From Streptomyces sp. H39-S7 (GTDB taxonomy: Bacteria; Actinomycetota; Actinomycetes; Streptomycetales; Streptomycetaceae): a stretch of 64,000 nucleotides of DNA. A model generated the notes under the pieces. It was not told the origin of the DNA and searched no databases. It saw only the letters and a list, made by a program, of their open reading frames with translations. The first letter of the stretch is position 1. Each line of letters opens with the position of its first letter. The translations under genes and the position numbers were made by a program. Shown piece by piece: positions 43,736 to 50,287 of this stretch. The DNA lies in NCBI RefSeq assembly GCF_027158205.1, contig NZ_JAPVLU010000005.1, positions 1,251 through 65,250 on the forward strand, in the 5' to 3' direction.

Positions 43736-43965
43736 TCCTCCTCCAGGGCCTCAAGCTCGTAGTCGGCGAACCAGGCGGGGATGCCCTTCGGCTCACCGTC
43801 GAAGTAGACGGCCGTCGCCTGGGTCTGCTCGCTGTAGTTCTGTCGCTCGACGGTGCCGGCGTGCCCGAAGCAGTCGCCGTCGGCTACGACTCGGACGCGA
43901 TCCCCGTCATTCCACTTGCTCTTGCCGCCGGCCAGCACGATGAACAACATCTCAAGGTTCGTCAC
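43732..43965 (-). CDS. Small SH3-barrel-like phage protein (77 aa)
   Basis: GTG 43965 overlaps the primase stop. The product has DGDRVRVVADGDCFGHAGTV and YFDGEPKGIPAWFADYELEA, a KOW/SH3-like small barrel pattern, with an acidic end. It lies between the primase and DUF3310 genes and could be a nucleic-acid-binding accessory (inference). Confidence 0.6.
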   Translation of the reverse strand: MTNLEMLFIVLAGGKSKWNDGDRVRVVADGDCFGHAGTVERQNYSEQTQATAVYFDGEPKGIPAWFADYELEALEEE

Positions 43966-44663
43966 AGTCCAAGCTTCCTTCTGTACGCGTCCACGCCCTT
44001 GGTGTGAACGAATGAATTGATGTCGTGGTCAGCGCCAAGGAGGATTACCTTGCCGTTCGGCATCTCAGCCGCCATCTTGTCGGCCGCCTTGATACCTGGG
44101 TCATCGCCGTCAGCGATGATGAACACCACCTCGAACCCGACCAGGGCCGGGTAGAAGTAGTCCCGCCAAGCGGACGTGCCCTGCTTCCCCACGCAGGGGA
44201 CGCCGGCCAGTTCTGACGCCTGAGTGTCGAACTCGCCTTCGCTCAGGGCGATGTACGGACTGGGCGCAATGAGTGCGGCCGTGTTGTAGATCCGGGGATG
44301 GTCACCCGGGAGGCTCTGGTACTTCCCGTGCCCCACGTGGTTTTCCCTGCGAGTCGGGGCCAGGTACTCCCCGTTCTCGTCCTTCACGCACTCGTCAGCG
44401 ATGCACCGGAACCGGATGGTTGCCACGAACTCTGCGCCGGCCGGGCGTAGATACGGAATGACTAGCATCCCGGTACTGCGCTCATCCCCAGTGAGAGCCG
44501 AACCGACGTACCCCATCCCGAACCGGTTCGACACTTCCCCCAAACCGCGGGCGGCTAGGTAGGCTTCGGCGGGGCTGCCCTTGTACTGACTGTGATACGC
44601 CTTCGCGGCCTCCGCCGAACCTTTCATTTGCAGATTCTTGGGCTTTTCGGAAGCCAACCTCAT
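43962..44663 (-). CDS. DNA primase, TOPRIM (catalytic) part of split primase
   Basis: The 233-residue product starts MRLASEKPKNLQMKGSAEAA. It contains a DnaG-like core: YLAARGLGEVSNRFGMGYVG, a TOPRIM Glu in YIALSEGEFDTQASELAG and DxD in VVFIIADGDDPGIKAADKMA. The zinc-finger domain is in a separate upstream gene whose 3' end overlaps by ~180 bp in another frame. It makes RNA primers for phage replication. Confidence 0.82.
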   Translation of the reverse strand: MRLASEKPKNLQMKGSAEAAKAYHSQYKGSPAEAYLAARGLGEVSNRFGMGYVGSALTGDERSTGMLVIPYLRPAGAEFVATIRFRCIADECVKDENGEYLAPTRRENHVGHGKYQSLPGDHPRIYNTAALIAPSPYIALSEGEFDTQASELAGVPCVGKQGTSAWRDYFYPALVGFEVVFIIADGDDPGIKAADKMAAEMPNGKVILLGADHDINSFVHTKGVDAYRRKLGL

Positions 44664-44874
44664 CCTCCCTCATGATGACGTCCCACGAATCTTCGGAGAT
44701 GTCGCAGACGAAACAAGACCAGCGGTTTCGCTGAGTGTTGACCGAGGCACTGGGGTTGGAATCCGGATGAAGTGGGCACATGACCTTCTGCCATCCGTCC
44801 CGGCCCCCTAGGTCCAGGCCGTAATAGGCTTGGAAGACCTCAGCGATTGACGGCTTCCATACGGGTTCGCTCAC
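44482..44874 (-). CDS. Primase zinc-finger (CHC2) protein, N-terminal part of split primase
   Basis: GTG 44874 starts a 130-residue protein with the CHC2 zinc motif spread over VMCPLHPDSNPSASV and NRWSCFVCDIS. After DSWDVIMREDEVGFRKA it runs into an Arg-rich tail in a different frame from the TOPRIM gene. The long antiparallel-frame overlap (44482-44663) suggests a split primase rather than a simple sequencing error, since the tail keeps a low-complexity but coherent composition. Confidence 0.75.
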   Translation of the reverse strand: MSEPVWKPSIAEVFQAYYGLDLGGRDGWQKVMCPLHPDSNPSASVNTQRNRWSCFVCDISEDSWDVIMREDEVGFRKAQESANERFGGGREGVSQSVQGQPRRSLPSRPRFGGSVEPVRDGVRRFGSHWG

Positions 44875-44992
44875 CGTTCGGACCTACCCTGTAGACGGTC
44901 ACGGGAAAGTCGTAGCGCCGATAGGCACTGAGGTTCGTTGATCGGTTGCCGATCCACTCTCGCGTGTCCATCTTGATCGTCAGACGAGACAT
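44840..44992 (-). CDS. Small phage protein (50 aa)
   Basis: ATG 44992 lies three bases after the endonuclease VII stop, with a GAGGAAT upstream. The product MSRLTIKMDTREWIGNRSTN, LSAYRRYDFPVTVYRVGPNG overlaps the primase zinc-finger start by 35 bp. Beta-rich and basic; function is unknown. Confidence 0.6.
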   Translation of the reverse strand: MSRLTIKMDTREWIGNRSTNLSAYRRYDFPVTVYRVGPNGERTRMEAVNR

Positions 44993-44995
44993 TCC

Positions 44996-45421
44996 CTATT
45001 CCTCGCGATTCTCTATGTGATACCTCGGCCCGAGGAACTTGAGGGCCGGCGGGTCTTCTAGATAGCCAGCGGCGCTTCGTAGAACGGTTGGGCTGTTTCG
45101 CGCTGCGGGGAGTAGCTTCCGGTTGCACAGGCGGCAGCAGAGCCCGCGTACAAGGCCCGTGATGTGGTCGTGGTCGACATCGAGCCGGGTTCGTCGCGTC
45201 TGGCCGCAGATGGCACAGACGCGCCCCTGGGCGTTGAACAGCTCCTCGTACTCACCCGGACCCAGGCCGTAGGTGACTTGGACTCTGCGGTCGTGGGTGG
45301 TCTTGCTACGAGACTGCTTGCGGCAGTCCGCACACGTCTTGCCCCGAGGAGCGAAGAACCGTTCCGCCCTGTTCCGCTCGCACTTCACACAGCGCCGCTG
45401 GCCCTTACGGGGCTCAGACAC
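44996..45421 (-). CDS. Recombination endonuclease VII-like HNH nuclease
   Basis: The 141-residue product has two zinc-binding Cys pairs (CVKCERN, CADCRKQ) and then CAICGQ. The HNH-type DVDHDHITGLVRGLCCRLCN motif is characteristic of T4 endonuclease VII relatives. Such enzymes resolve branched phage DNA before packaging. GTG 45421 overlaps the stop of the upstream gene. Confidence 0.9.
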   Translation of the reverse strand: MSEPRKGQRRCVKCERNRAERFFAPRGKTCADCRKQSRSKTTHDRRVQVTYGLGPGEYEELFNAQGRVCAICGQTRRTRLDVDHDHITGLVRGLCCRLCNRKLLPAARNSPTVLRSAAGYLEDPPALKFLGPRYHIENREE

Positions 45422-45719
45422 GCGCCCCCCGGAGAGCAGTCTCCAGCCGAAGCATCTGCTTCGCGTCGTGCATGCCGGCTACCAGGTTTCGAAGAACCTG
45501 GATGGACATCAGCTTGACTTCTCCTCCGAACGAGATAGCCACGGACTTGATCCCCTTGCGGGGCTTCGACAGCTCCCGCAGTAGGGACTTTAGATTGAGC
45601 AGTCGAATGCTCGTAATCTCCACTACCAACGAGACGCGCCCGTTTACCCAAGTCTCTTCCTTGCTGACACCCGGAACCATCTCCGTGAAGTCGAGCCCTA
45701 CCGTGTATCCGTTGTTCAT
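45414..45719 (-). CDS. Phage hypothetical protein (101 aa)
   Basis: ATG 45719 follows a purine-rich GGGCGGGGAA. The product MNNGYTVGLDFTEMVPGVSK is beta-rich at first and then helical (RLLNLKSLLRELSKPRKGIK). It is located between helicase-like and nuclease genes, with an operator motif just upstream (45758). Family is unknown. Confidence 0.6.
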   Translation of the reverse strand: MNNGYTVGLDFTEMVPGVSKEETWVNGRVSLVVEITSIRLLNLKSLLRELSKPRKGIKSVAISFGGEVKLMSIQVLRNLVAGMHDAKQMLRLETALRGARV

Positions 45720-45757
45720 TTCCCCGCCCTCCTGTTTCTAAGCTTACGCCGAGATCT

Positions 45758-45771
45758 CCCCAGTAACAAGT
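45758..45771 (+). promoter_or_regulatory. Stoperator-like repeat 4
   Basis: CCCCAGTAACAAGT between the RecA-like ATPase gene and the 45719 start. Confidence 0.6.
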
Positions 45772-45785
45772 GTGAAGCCTGTGAC

Positions 45786-46586
45786 CTAGAACTCAGAGAG
45801 CGAGTCAAGGTCCGTAAGGCGCATGTTGTCCCGGTTGAAGTCATACGAGGAGAATGTTTCTCCGCTGGAGTCCTCGAACCCTTCCCTATTCTTGACCGGG
45901 CTCACGTTGAGAATCCGGCTGTCCATGCCGTCGATCTCTTTGTGGATGGTCAGGATCAGGGACGGGACGCGGCCGATCTTCCCCTTCACGCCGGACAGGG
46001 GAATGGGCTTGAGGCCGTCCGAGAACTCACCAACGACATGGTGTAGAGCGGTCACATGGGCCTTGGTCTCCCGGGCCATCTCGCTCAGGTAGTCGCACAT
46101 GGCTTCGAGGCCGAAGGTGAACCCCTCCGCATCGGTTACCGCCCCGCCGTCCACGTTGGTGATGTTGTCGACCACGATCAGATGCGGAAAGCACCCGAAG
46201 ACCTCGAAGTAGCAGGCAAGGTCTCGCTCCAGATCCCTCGGCGTGGGACGAGCGTCGAAGTTGAAGCGGACCCACCACCGCTTGCCGAGGTGTGCGTGAT
46301 AGGACCCGAAGTCCTCAGCGATCAGCTTGCGCTTGATGGTCCTGACGTTCTCCCCCGTGATGATCGCTGTGGCCCGGGTGATCTGAGTAGCCGCCCCGGA
46401 GTCGGCCGAGAAGTACAAGCAGGGCAGGTTCCCGTACATCGCGAGATTCAGGGCCAGCAGAGACTTGCCCGTACCCGGGCCGGCCGCGATGAGACTGAAC
46501 TCCCCCCTTCGGAACTCGACTTCATGACGTGCGAGGCCGTTGAAGGGGTTGGGGATCGGCTCCCCGGCCGCACCCTTGAGACCCAC
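45786..46586 (-). CDS. RecA/DnaB-like ATPase (phage helicase or recombination ATPase)
   Basis: The product has Walker A IAAGPGTGKSLLALNLAM, Walker B FPHLIVVDNITNV and a sensor-like VTALHHVVGE, with KIGRVPSLILTIHKEIDG. These are features of DnaB/RecA-core ATPases found in L5-type phages. GTG 46586 is the first normal start but lacks a Shine-Dalgarno. Conserved-looking residues AIYSLTQSV continue upstream in frame for nine codons, preceded by AGGGAG. The real start may thus be a non-standard codon near 46607. Confidence 0.82.
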   Translation of the reverse strand: MGLKGAAGEPIPNPFNGLARHEVEFRRGEFSLIAAGPGTGKSLLALNLAMYGNLPCLYFSADSGAATQITRATAIITGENVRTIKRKLIAEDFGSYHAHLGKRWWVRFNFDARPTPRDLERDLACYFEVFGCFPHLIVVDNITNVDGGAVTDAEGFTFGLEAMCDYLSEMARETKAHVTALHHVVGEFSDGLKPIPLSGVKGKIGRVPSLILTIHKEIDGMDSRILNVSPVKNREGFEDSSGETFSSYDFNRDNMRLTDLDSLSEF

Positions 46587-46614
46587 GGACTGAGTAAGGC
46601 TGTAGATGGCATCT

Positions 46615-46629
46615 CCCTAGTAGCAAGTT
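46615..46629 (+). promoter_or_regulatory. Stoperator-like repeat 5
   Basis: CCCTAGTAGCAAGTT just upstream of the RecA-like ATPase gene; its minus-strand end (TAGGGAG) could double as a Shine-Dalgarno. Confidence 0.6.
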
Positions 46630-46686
46630 TGTCCGGCAAAAAAGAGCCCGCACCCGGCGGGCTGACCTACTCGATCGGTGGAGTGT

Positions 46687-46701
46687 CCCTAGTATCAAGT
46701 T
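46687..46701 (+). promoter_or_regulatory. Stoperator-like repeat 6
   Basis: CCCTAGTATCAAGTT at the 3' end of the Cas4-like nuclease gene, 58 bp from repeat 5. Confidence 0.6.
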
Positions 46702-47483
46702 TTTGAGGTCGAAAAAGAGCACGCATGCTTCATGTCGCAGAAACGGCAGGAGAACCCTGGGTTCGGCTCGAAGTCCCCTCGTTTGACTCCCGCGTCCATC
46801 GCGGCGAAACGCTCTCCGACCTGCTCCTCGGTGACCTCGTCAAGCTTCACCGCTCGGGACAGGCCGCCGTTCTTGGCCAGGTACCAGTCACCGCGGTTGA
46901 CCGTGACGCCATACTTCTGCGTCACCGCAACCTTGTACGTCTCAAGCTGGAACTTGGACTTCATGGTCCCGGTCTTGAGGTCCCTCACCCTCACCGAAGC
47001 TTCGTCCTCGGCGATGAGCTGGTCGATGTAGCCACGGACCTTGACTCCCCCCAGTTCGACCATGAAGTACAGCTCAAGGGCCGGCTGATCGTCCGGGGTC
47101 GTCCAGACCTCGGGCTGGGTCTCGTTGACCCACTCCACGTAGTGACGGGTCTGCTCCTGGCCCAGAACGTACCGACGCTCGATGTCGTCACCGCCACTGC
47201 CGCTCGCAGACAGCCAGCGGTCAGTGTTGGGCTCCTTGTCCAAGGCCGCGTTGACCAGGAGGCCATAGCGCTCGCTGAACGCCTCTACGGCCTCATCCGC
47301 GCCCATGGCCCGGTTCGACCTCTCCACCTGCTCCGCAGCATGGTGAAAGGCCGTGCCGTGGTGGCTCCAGGCGGCTGGCAGGGCGGTCACCCGCTCGATG
47401 CGCTGCAACCTGAACCGCTCCCCACACTCCTCCCACTGCTGAGTCTGGGAAACGGAACGCGGCTGTGTAGCTATATCACTCAA
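46695..47483 (-). CDS. Cas4/RecB-like PD-(D/E)XK exonuclease
   Basis: TTG 47483 overlaps the upstream stop (TTGA). The 262-residue protein starts MSDIATQPRSVSQTQQWEEC and has the nuclease core GYIDQLIAEDEASVRVRDLK (D...D-x-K) followed by QLETYKVAVTQKYG. A C-terminal Cys cluster (FSCRFCDMKHACSF), together with the early Cys, could hold an iron-sulfur cluster as in Cas4. It is adjacent to the RecA-like ATPase gene, so end-processing in recombination is likely. Confidence 0.88.
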   Translation of the reverse strand: MSDIATQPRSVSQTQQWEECGERFRLQRIERVTALPAAWSHHGTAFHHAAEQVERSNRAMGADEAVEAFSERYGLLVNAALDKEPNTDRWLSASGSGGDDIERRYVLGQEQTRHYVEWVNETQPEVWTTPDDQPALELYFMVELGGVKVRGYIDQLIAEDEASVRVRDLKTGTMKSKFQLETYKVAVTQKYGVTVNRGDWYLAKNGGLSRAVKLDEVTEEQVGERFAAMDAGVKRGDFEPNPGFSCRFCDMKHACSFSTSKT

Positions 47484-47815
47484 AGGGCAACCTTAGGGCA
47501 GATGCGGATGAACATGAATGACTTGCTTGTGAGGAAATCGGGGTGGGGGTAGCTGAACTCTTCTCGCTCGACCTCAAGTGTTTCAAGCCCGCAGCCCAAC
47601 TCACGGCACAGCTCAACAAGCTGCTCCTGCTCATCCCATGACATGTTGTCCCCGAATACGATGTCGAGGTATTTGCCGACCGGTTCGGCCACGTAACGGA
47701 TGATCAGGAGTTCATCCCAGCAGGTGACTTTCACGCTGAGAATGGTGCTGGCTTCAATCTCGGCTTTCACCGAAGTTGCCTTGGTCGGGCTGGAAAGGCT
47801 AAGGGCTTGGTGCAT
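47480..47815 (-). CDS. Phage hypothetical protein (111 aa)
   Basis: ATG 47815 (GGGGGG upstream) starts MHQALSLSSPTKATSVKAEI. The protein is beta-rich with SVKVTCWDELLIIRYVAEPV and a helical acidic segment (WDEQEQLVELCRELGCGLET). It is coupled to the exonuclease gene and lies ~80 bp downstream of an operator motif. Function is unknown. Confidence 0.6.
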   Translation of the reverse strand: MHQALSLSSPTKATSVKAEIEASTILSVKVTCWDELLIIRYVAEPVGKYLDIVFGDNMSWDEQEQLVELCRELGCGLETLEVEREEFSYPHPDFLTSKSFMFIRICPKVAL

Positions 47816-47897
47816 GTCCCCCCCTGTTGGTACACCGCGCGTGGAGCATCAATACGCGGTCAGAGATCCACAATAGCCCACATCAGAGAGGCTGTCT

Positions 47898-47911
47898 CCC
47901 TAATAACAAGT
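47898..47911 (+). promoter_or_regulatory. Stoperator-like repeat 7
   Basis: CCCTAATAACAAGT downstream of the repressor gene; followed by GAGACCTAGATCAC (see finding on the inverted composite unit). Confidence 0.6.
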
Positions 47912-47973
47912 GAGACCTAGATCACTTACGCACGATACAACCCCATTTTTAAGCAAAGGATCTTGACAAACAA

Positions 47974-47998
47974 AGACCCGCCGGTATACCGGCGGGCC
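47974..47998 (-). terminator. Terminator downstream of putative repressor gene
   Basis: GCCCGCCGG-TATA-CCGGCGGGT followed on the minus strand by TCTTTGTTTG. It insulates the repressor transcript from the early operon. Confidence 0.8.
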
Positions 47999-48030
47999 TC
48001 GTTGTGGTGCAGCCGTACATGCCAGTCAGA

Positions 48031-48522
48031 TCAAGCAACATCACTGGGGAGCTCCAGCGCCTCCAGCCCCGCCCCTGGCGGCTTGGGATGGCCGCTCGGC
48101 CAACGGACGACCAGTCGCCCGTCTGCGGGCAGTCGAGGCACGTAGGAGAAGGGCTTGGGGTCCGTGGACCGATACTGCAACACCGTCCCATCGCGCTGGA
48201 GCCGCCGACCGAAGTTCATGGCGTTGTTGAGTTGAGCGGAACTGAGCGTGTCATCCCCCAGGCGGTACCTCACCCAGACACGGAGGTACTGGATCGCACT
48301 CAGTCCGTGATGGGCGATGGTGTCCGGAGTTGTCCCAATCTTCCAAACTTTCCCAATCAGTTCGTTCGCTTGGGTAGTGAGCGGCCGGCGCTTGATGCCG
48401 AGCTTGTCGAACCGATAGTGAACCGCTTGGGGGGTAACTCCGTACGCGTCAGCAATCTCAACGTTGCCCTTGCCGAGCGCGTACGCCTTCATGAGTTCAG
48501 CGTCACTGGGGAGCGTAGCCAT
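48031..48522 (-). CDS. HTH protein, probable phage immunity repressor
   Basis: ATG 48522 follows GGGAAGGGG. The 163-residue product starts MATLPSDAELMKAYALGKGN, followed by a helix-turn-helix (VEIADAYGVTPQAVHYRFDK, LGIKRRPL). The C-terminal domain contains LSAIQYLRVWVRYRLGDD. Size, one HTH near the N-terminus, own terminator, and location at the end of the leftward operon beside the control region match L5 gp71/Bxb1 gp69-type repressors. Motif copies (47898, 48583, 48645) flank it. The repressor role is inferred. Confidence 0.65.
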   Translation of the reverse strand: MATLPSDAELMKAYALGKGNVEIADAYGVTPQAVHYRFDKLGIKRRPLTTQANELIGKVWKIGTTPDTIAHHGLSAIQYLRVWVRYRLGDDTLSSAQLNNAMNFGRRLQRDGTVLQYRSTDPKPFSYVPRLPADGRLVVRWPSGHPKPPGAGLEALELPSDVA

Positions 48523-48582
48523 CTCTGACCCCTTCCCTGCCTGAGTACATACATCCGTGCGGCAAGAGTAGCCGTACGACCT

Positions 48583-48596
48583 CCCCTGTAGCAAGT
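48583..48596 (+). promoter_or_regulatory. Stoperator-like repeat 8
   Basis: CCCCTGTAGCAAGT ~60 bp upstream of the repressor start. Confidence 0.5.
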
Positions 48597-48915
48597 GGGA
48601 TCGTTCCTGAATTTTGCACTCGGCCTTGATGTGACCTAGGTCTCACTTGTCGTTGGGGAGGGCGTTTGCCCTACCTCAGGACACATAGGACTAGGTTAGA
48701 ACACCAACAGAAACCAAAAGAACAAATGTTTACGGTTGAAGCAACTTCAGGTGGTTCATGAAGTGTAGTCATTTCCTACCTAAATAAATTTCCTCTTAGT
48801 TGATCTCCTTGTTGATGACAGTAGACATCCAAGGATCCGATCCTCTGAGGAGGGTCCTGGCTGCCAGATACGCAGCCAGCCAGGACCCCCAAAACGACGG
48901 AGACGGAGTCACACG
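48597..48915. promoter_or_regulatory. Phage control region between leftward and rightward operons
   Basis: About 320 bp without genes, AT-rich in its middle (48690-48810). It holds the inverted repeat 9, a TGACCTAGGTCTCA palindrome, a small TGAAG-CAA-CTTCA hairpin (48737-48749) and a long stem at 48852-48888 (GGGTCCTGGCTG / CCAGCCAGGACCC) just before the HNH gene. Divergent promoters should lie here. By analogy with L5-like genomes the virion cos ends may also lie here, but no end sequence can be read from the prophage. Confidence 0.55.
48645..48658 (-). promoter_or_regulatory. Stoperator-like repeat 9 (inverted)
   Basis: Reverse-complement copy (minus strand CCCCAACGACAAGT) at the start of the control region, where transcription changes direction. 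Confidence 0.45.
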
Positions 48916-49236
48916 GTGCCCAGAGCCAAGTCAATCTGCCTGCGAGCCGGTTGTACCTCCGTGACTGTCCGGGATGGCCGCTGCGGCGGCCACCAGGTGG
49001 CGAAGAGTTGGGACCGGGTCTCGGCCCGGAACGCCACCAGGCCCCGGGACTGGCTCTCTCGCCGGTCCAAGGTGCTGGCCCGGGATCACTTCGCCTGTGT
49101 TCAGTGCGGTACCAGGACCGAGCTGGAGGTTGATCACATCGTCTCGGTGGCCAAGGGCGGTTCCTGGGAGCTGGACAACCTACAGACCCTCTGCCGGCCT
49201 CACCACCGGCGGAAGACGTACCACGAAGATCGGTGA
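48916..49236 (+). CDS. HNH endonuclease
   Basis: GTG 48916 starts a 106-residue protein with zinc pairs CLRAGC.../CGGH and the HNH core. The core reads CVQCGTRTELEVDHIVSVAK then NLQTLCRPHHRRKTYH. Such HNH proteins at the start of the rightward region commonly assist terminase in DNA cutting and packaging. It is the first rightward gene after the control region, directly before the tRNA array. Confidence 0.9.
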   Translation: MPRAKSICLRAGCTSVTVRDGRCGGHQVAKSWDRVSARNATRPRDWLSRRSKVLARDHFACVQCGTRTELEVDHIVSVAKGGSWELDNLQTLCRPHHRRKTYHEDR

Positions 49237-49240
49237 TCAT

Positions 49241-49312
49241 TCCCCGTTGGTGTAATCGGCAACACGCTGGGCTCTGGACCCGGGGTACGAGGTTCGAATC
49301 CTTGGCGGGGAG
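49241..49312 (+). tRNA. tRNA-Gln(CTG)
   Basis: Acceptor TCCCCGT/GCGGGGA, anticodon loop CTCTGGA, T-loop GGTTCGAATCC. Confidence 0.8.
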
Positions 49313-49388
49313 CGGCGGATGCCTGCGGAAACCCTTACTCCGCTCGGACACCTTCGGGTGTGGTCGTAGTAGGCGGCCCCCGCGTTAA

Positions 49389-49461
49389 TCTCTGATAGCT
49401 CAAGCGGCAGAGCAGCGCACTGTTAATGCGTTGGTTCCAGGTTCGAATCCTGGTCGGAGAG
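49389..49461 (+). tRNA. tRNA-Asn(GTT)
   Basis: Acceptor TCTCTGA/TCGGAGA, anticodon loop CTGTTAA, T-arm CAGGTTCGAATCCTG. Confidence 0.85.
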
Positions 49462-49463
49462 CT

Positions 49464-49541
49464 TTGCCTGTAGCTCAGTCTGGTTAGAGCACGCGCCTGA
49501 TACGCGCGGTGTCACCGGTTCAAGTCCGGTCAGGCAAACCA
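49464..49541 (+). tRNA. tRNA-Ile(GAT), CCA encoded
   Basis: Acceptor TTGCCTG/CAGGCAA, loop CTGATAC, T-arm CCGGTTCAAGTCCGG, encoded CCA. Confidence 0.85.
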
Positions 49542-49596
49542 TGCGGGTCGCACCCGCAGATTCCGAAACTCCCCCTGATCAGGGGACGGAGGGATG

Positions 49597-49667
49597 GTGT
49601 CCTTAGTTTAGTGGCTCAGAACTCCCCCTGCCCGGGGGCGACGCCGGTTTGAATCCGGCAGGACGCA
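49597..49667 (+). tRNA. tRNA-Gly(GCC), unusual
   Basis: Acceptor GTGTCCT/AGGACGC and T-arm GCCGGTTTGAATCCGGC are clear. The anticodon stem has one mismatch; with T33 placed after CCCCC the anticodon reads GCC. Confidence 0.6.
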
Positions 49668-49731
49668 CGTTCGCAGGTGCCCCCTCGCTAGGGGCTTGAA
49701 GAGGGATTGTCGTAGCCCTCGCCTGCGATAG

Positions 49732-49804
49732 CTGGTTGTAGCTCAGTGGGGAGAGCGCCGCATTTGGGATGCGGAGGCCGTAGGTTCGAGACCTGCCAAT
49801 CAGA
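49732..49804 (+). tRNA. tRNA-Pro(TGG)
   Basis: Anticodon arm CCGCA-TTTGGGA-TGCGG, T-arm AGGTTCGAGACCT. Confidence 0.85.
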
Positions 49805-49898
49805 CTTCGACATGGGCACGAGAGACAGCAGCGTGTAAATCCCGTCCACCCGAGGGTGGACGGGTGTCCAGCAGAGCGCCCCGGTCCGTGTCGATCAA

Positions 49899-49972
49899 TG
49901 GCGTGTAGCTCAATTCGGTAGAGCAGCGGTCCTACAAACCGCGGGTTGTCGGTTCGAGTCCGACCGGGCCAA
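49899..49972 (+). tRNA. tRNA-Val(TAC), C33 variant
   Basis: Anticodon arm GCGGT-CCTACAA-ACCGC gives TAC with C at position 33 instead of U; T-arm TCGGTTCGAGTCCGA. The acceptor has one mismatch. Confidence 0.65.
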
Positions 49973-49997
49973 CTGCGGGACGGCAACGTCTCGCCTT

Positions 49998-50069
49998 TGG
50001 GGTGTCGTCTAATGGTCAAGACTGCGGCTTCCAAACCCGCTGATGGGGGTTCGATTCCTCTCACCTCTG
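49998..50069 (+). tRNA. tRNA, anticodon CCA (Trp) or TCC (Gly)
   Basis: D-arm GTCT..AGAC and T-arm GGGGTTCGATTCCTC fit a tRNA. The anticodon arm GCGGC-TTCCAAA-CCCGC has a C-C mismatch; read this way the anticodon is CCA, shifted one base it is TCC. Confidence 0.55.
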
Positions 50070-50073
50070 CTTT

Positions 50074-50147
50074 GTCCCCATGGAGTAATGGCAACTCAGC
50101 AGGTTCTCAACCTGTAGTCGCGGGTTCAATTCCCGCTGGGGGTACCA
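50074..50147 (+). tRNA. tRNA-Glu(CTC), CCA encoded
   Basis: Acceptor GTCCCCA/TGGGGGT, anticodon arm GCAGG-TTCTCAA-CCTGT, T-arm GCGGGTTCAATTCCCGC. Confidence 0.75.
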
Positions 50148-50148
50148 A

Positions 50149-50205
50149 GGGCCCTGATCCGGCCGGGGATAGGTCATGACTCCGGTTCGATGCCGGCCGG
50201 GCCCC
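50149..50205 (+). other. tRNA-like element lacking a D-arm, CAT anticodon-like
   Basis: A 57-nt unit with 6-bp acceptor GGGCCC/GGGCCC, a perfect T-arm CCGGTTCGATGCCGG and a GTCATGA loop, but no D-arm and a poor anticodon stem. It lies head-to-tail between two true tRNAs. It may be a decayed tRNA-Met. Confidence 0.4.
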
Positions 50206-50207
50206 AC

Positions 50208-50278
50208 GTCCTCATGGTGTAGCGGATGCACGTCACCCCGCCAAGGTGACAGCGCCGGTTCAAATCCGGCTGGGGACT
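50208..50278 (+). tRNA. tRNA-Gly(GCC)
   Basis: Acceptor GTCCTCA/TGGGGAC, anticodon arm TCACC-CCGCCAA-GGTGA (C33), T-arm GCCGGTTCAAATCCGGC. Confidence 0.75.
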
Positions 50279-50287
50279 CTTAACCAT

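Noticed and set aside
47963-47990. TTGACA followed 16 bp later by TATACC on the plus strand, looking like a promoter
   Set aside because: The -10 part is the loop of the repressor terminator hairpin, and the promoter would only read antisense to the repressor gene.
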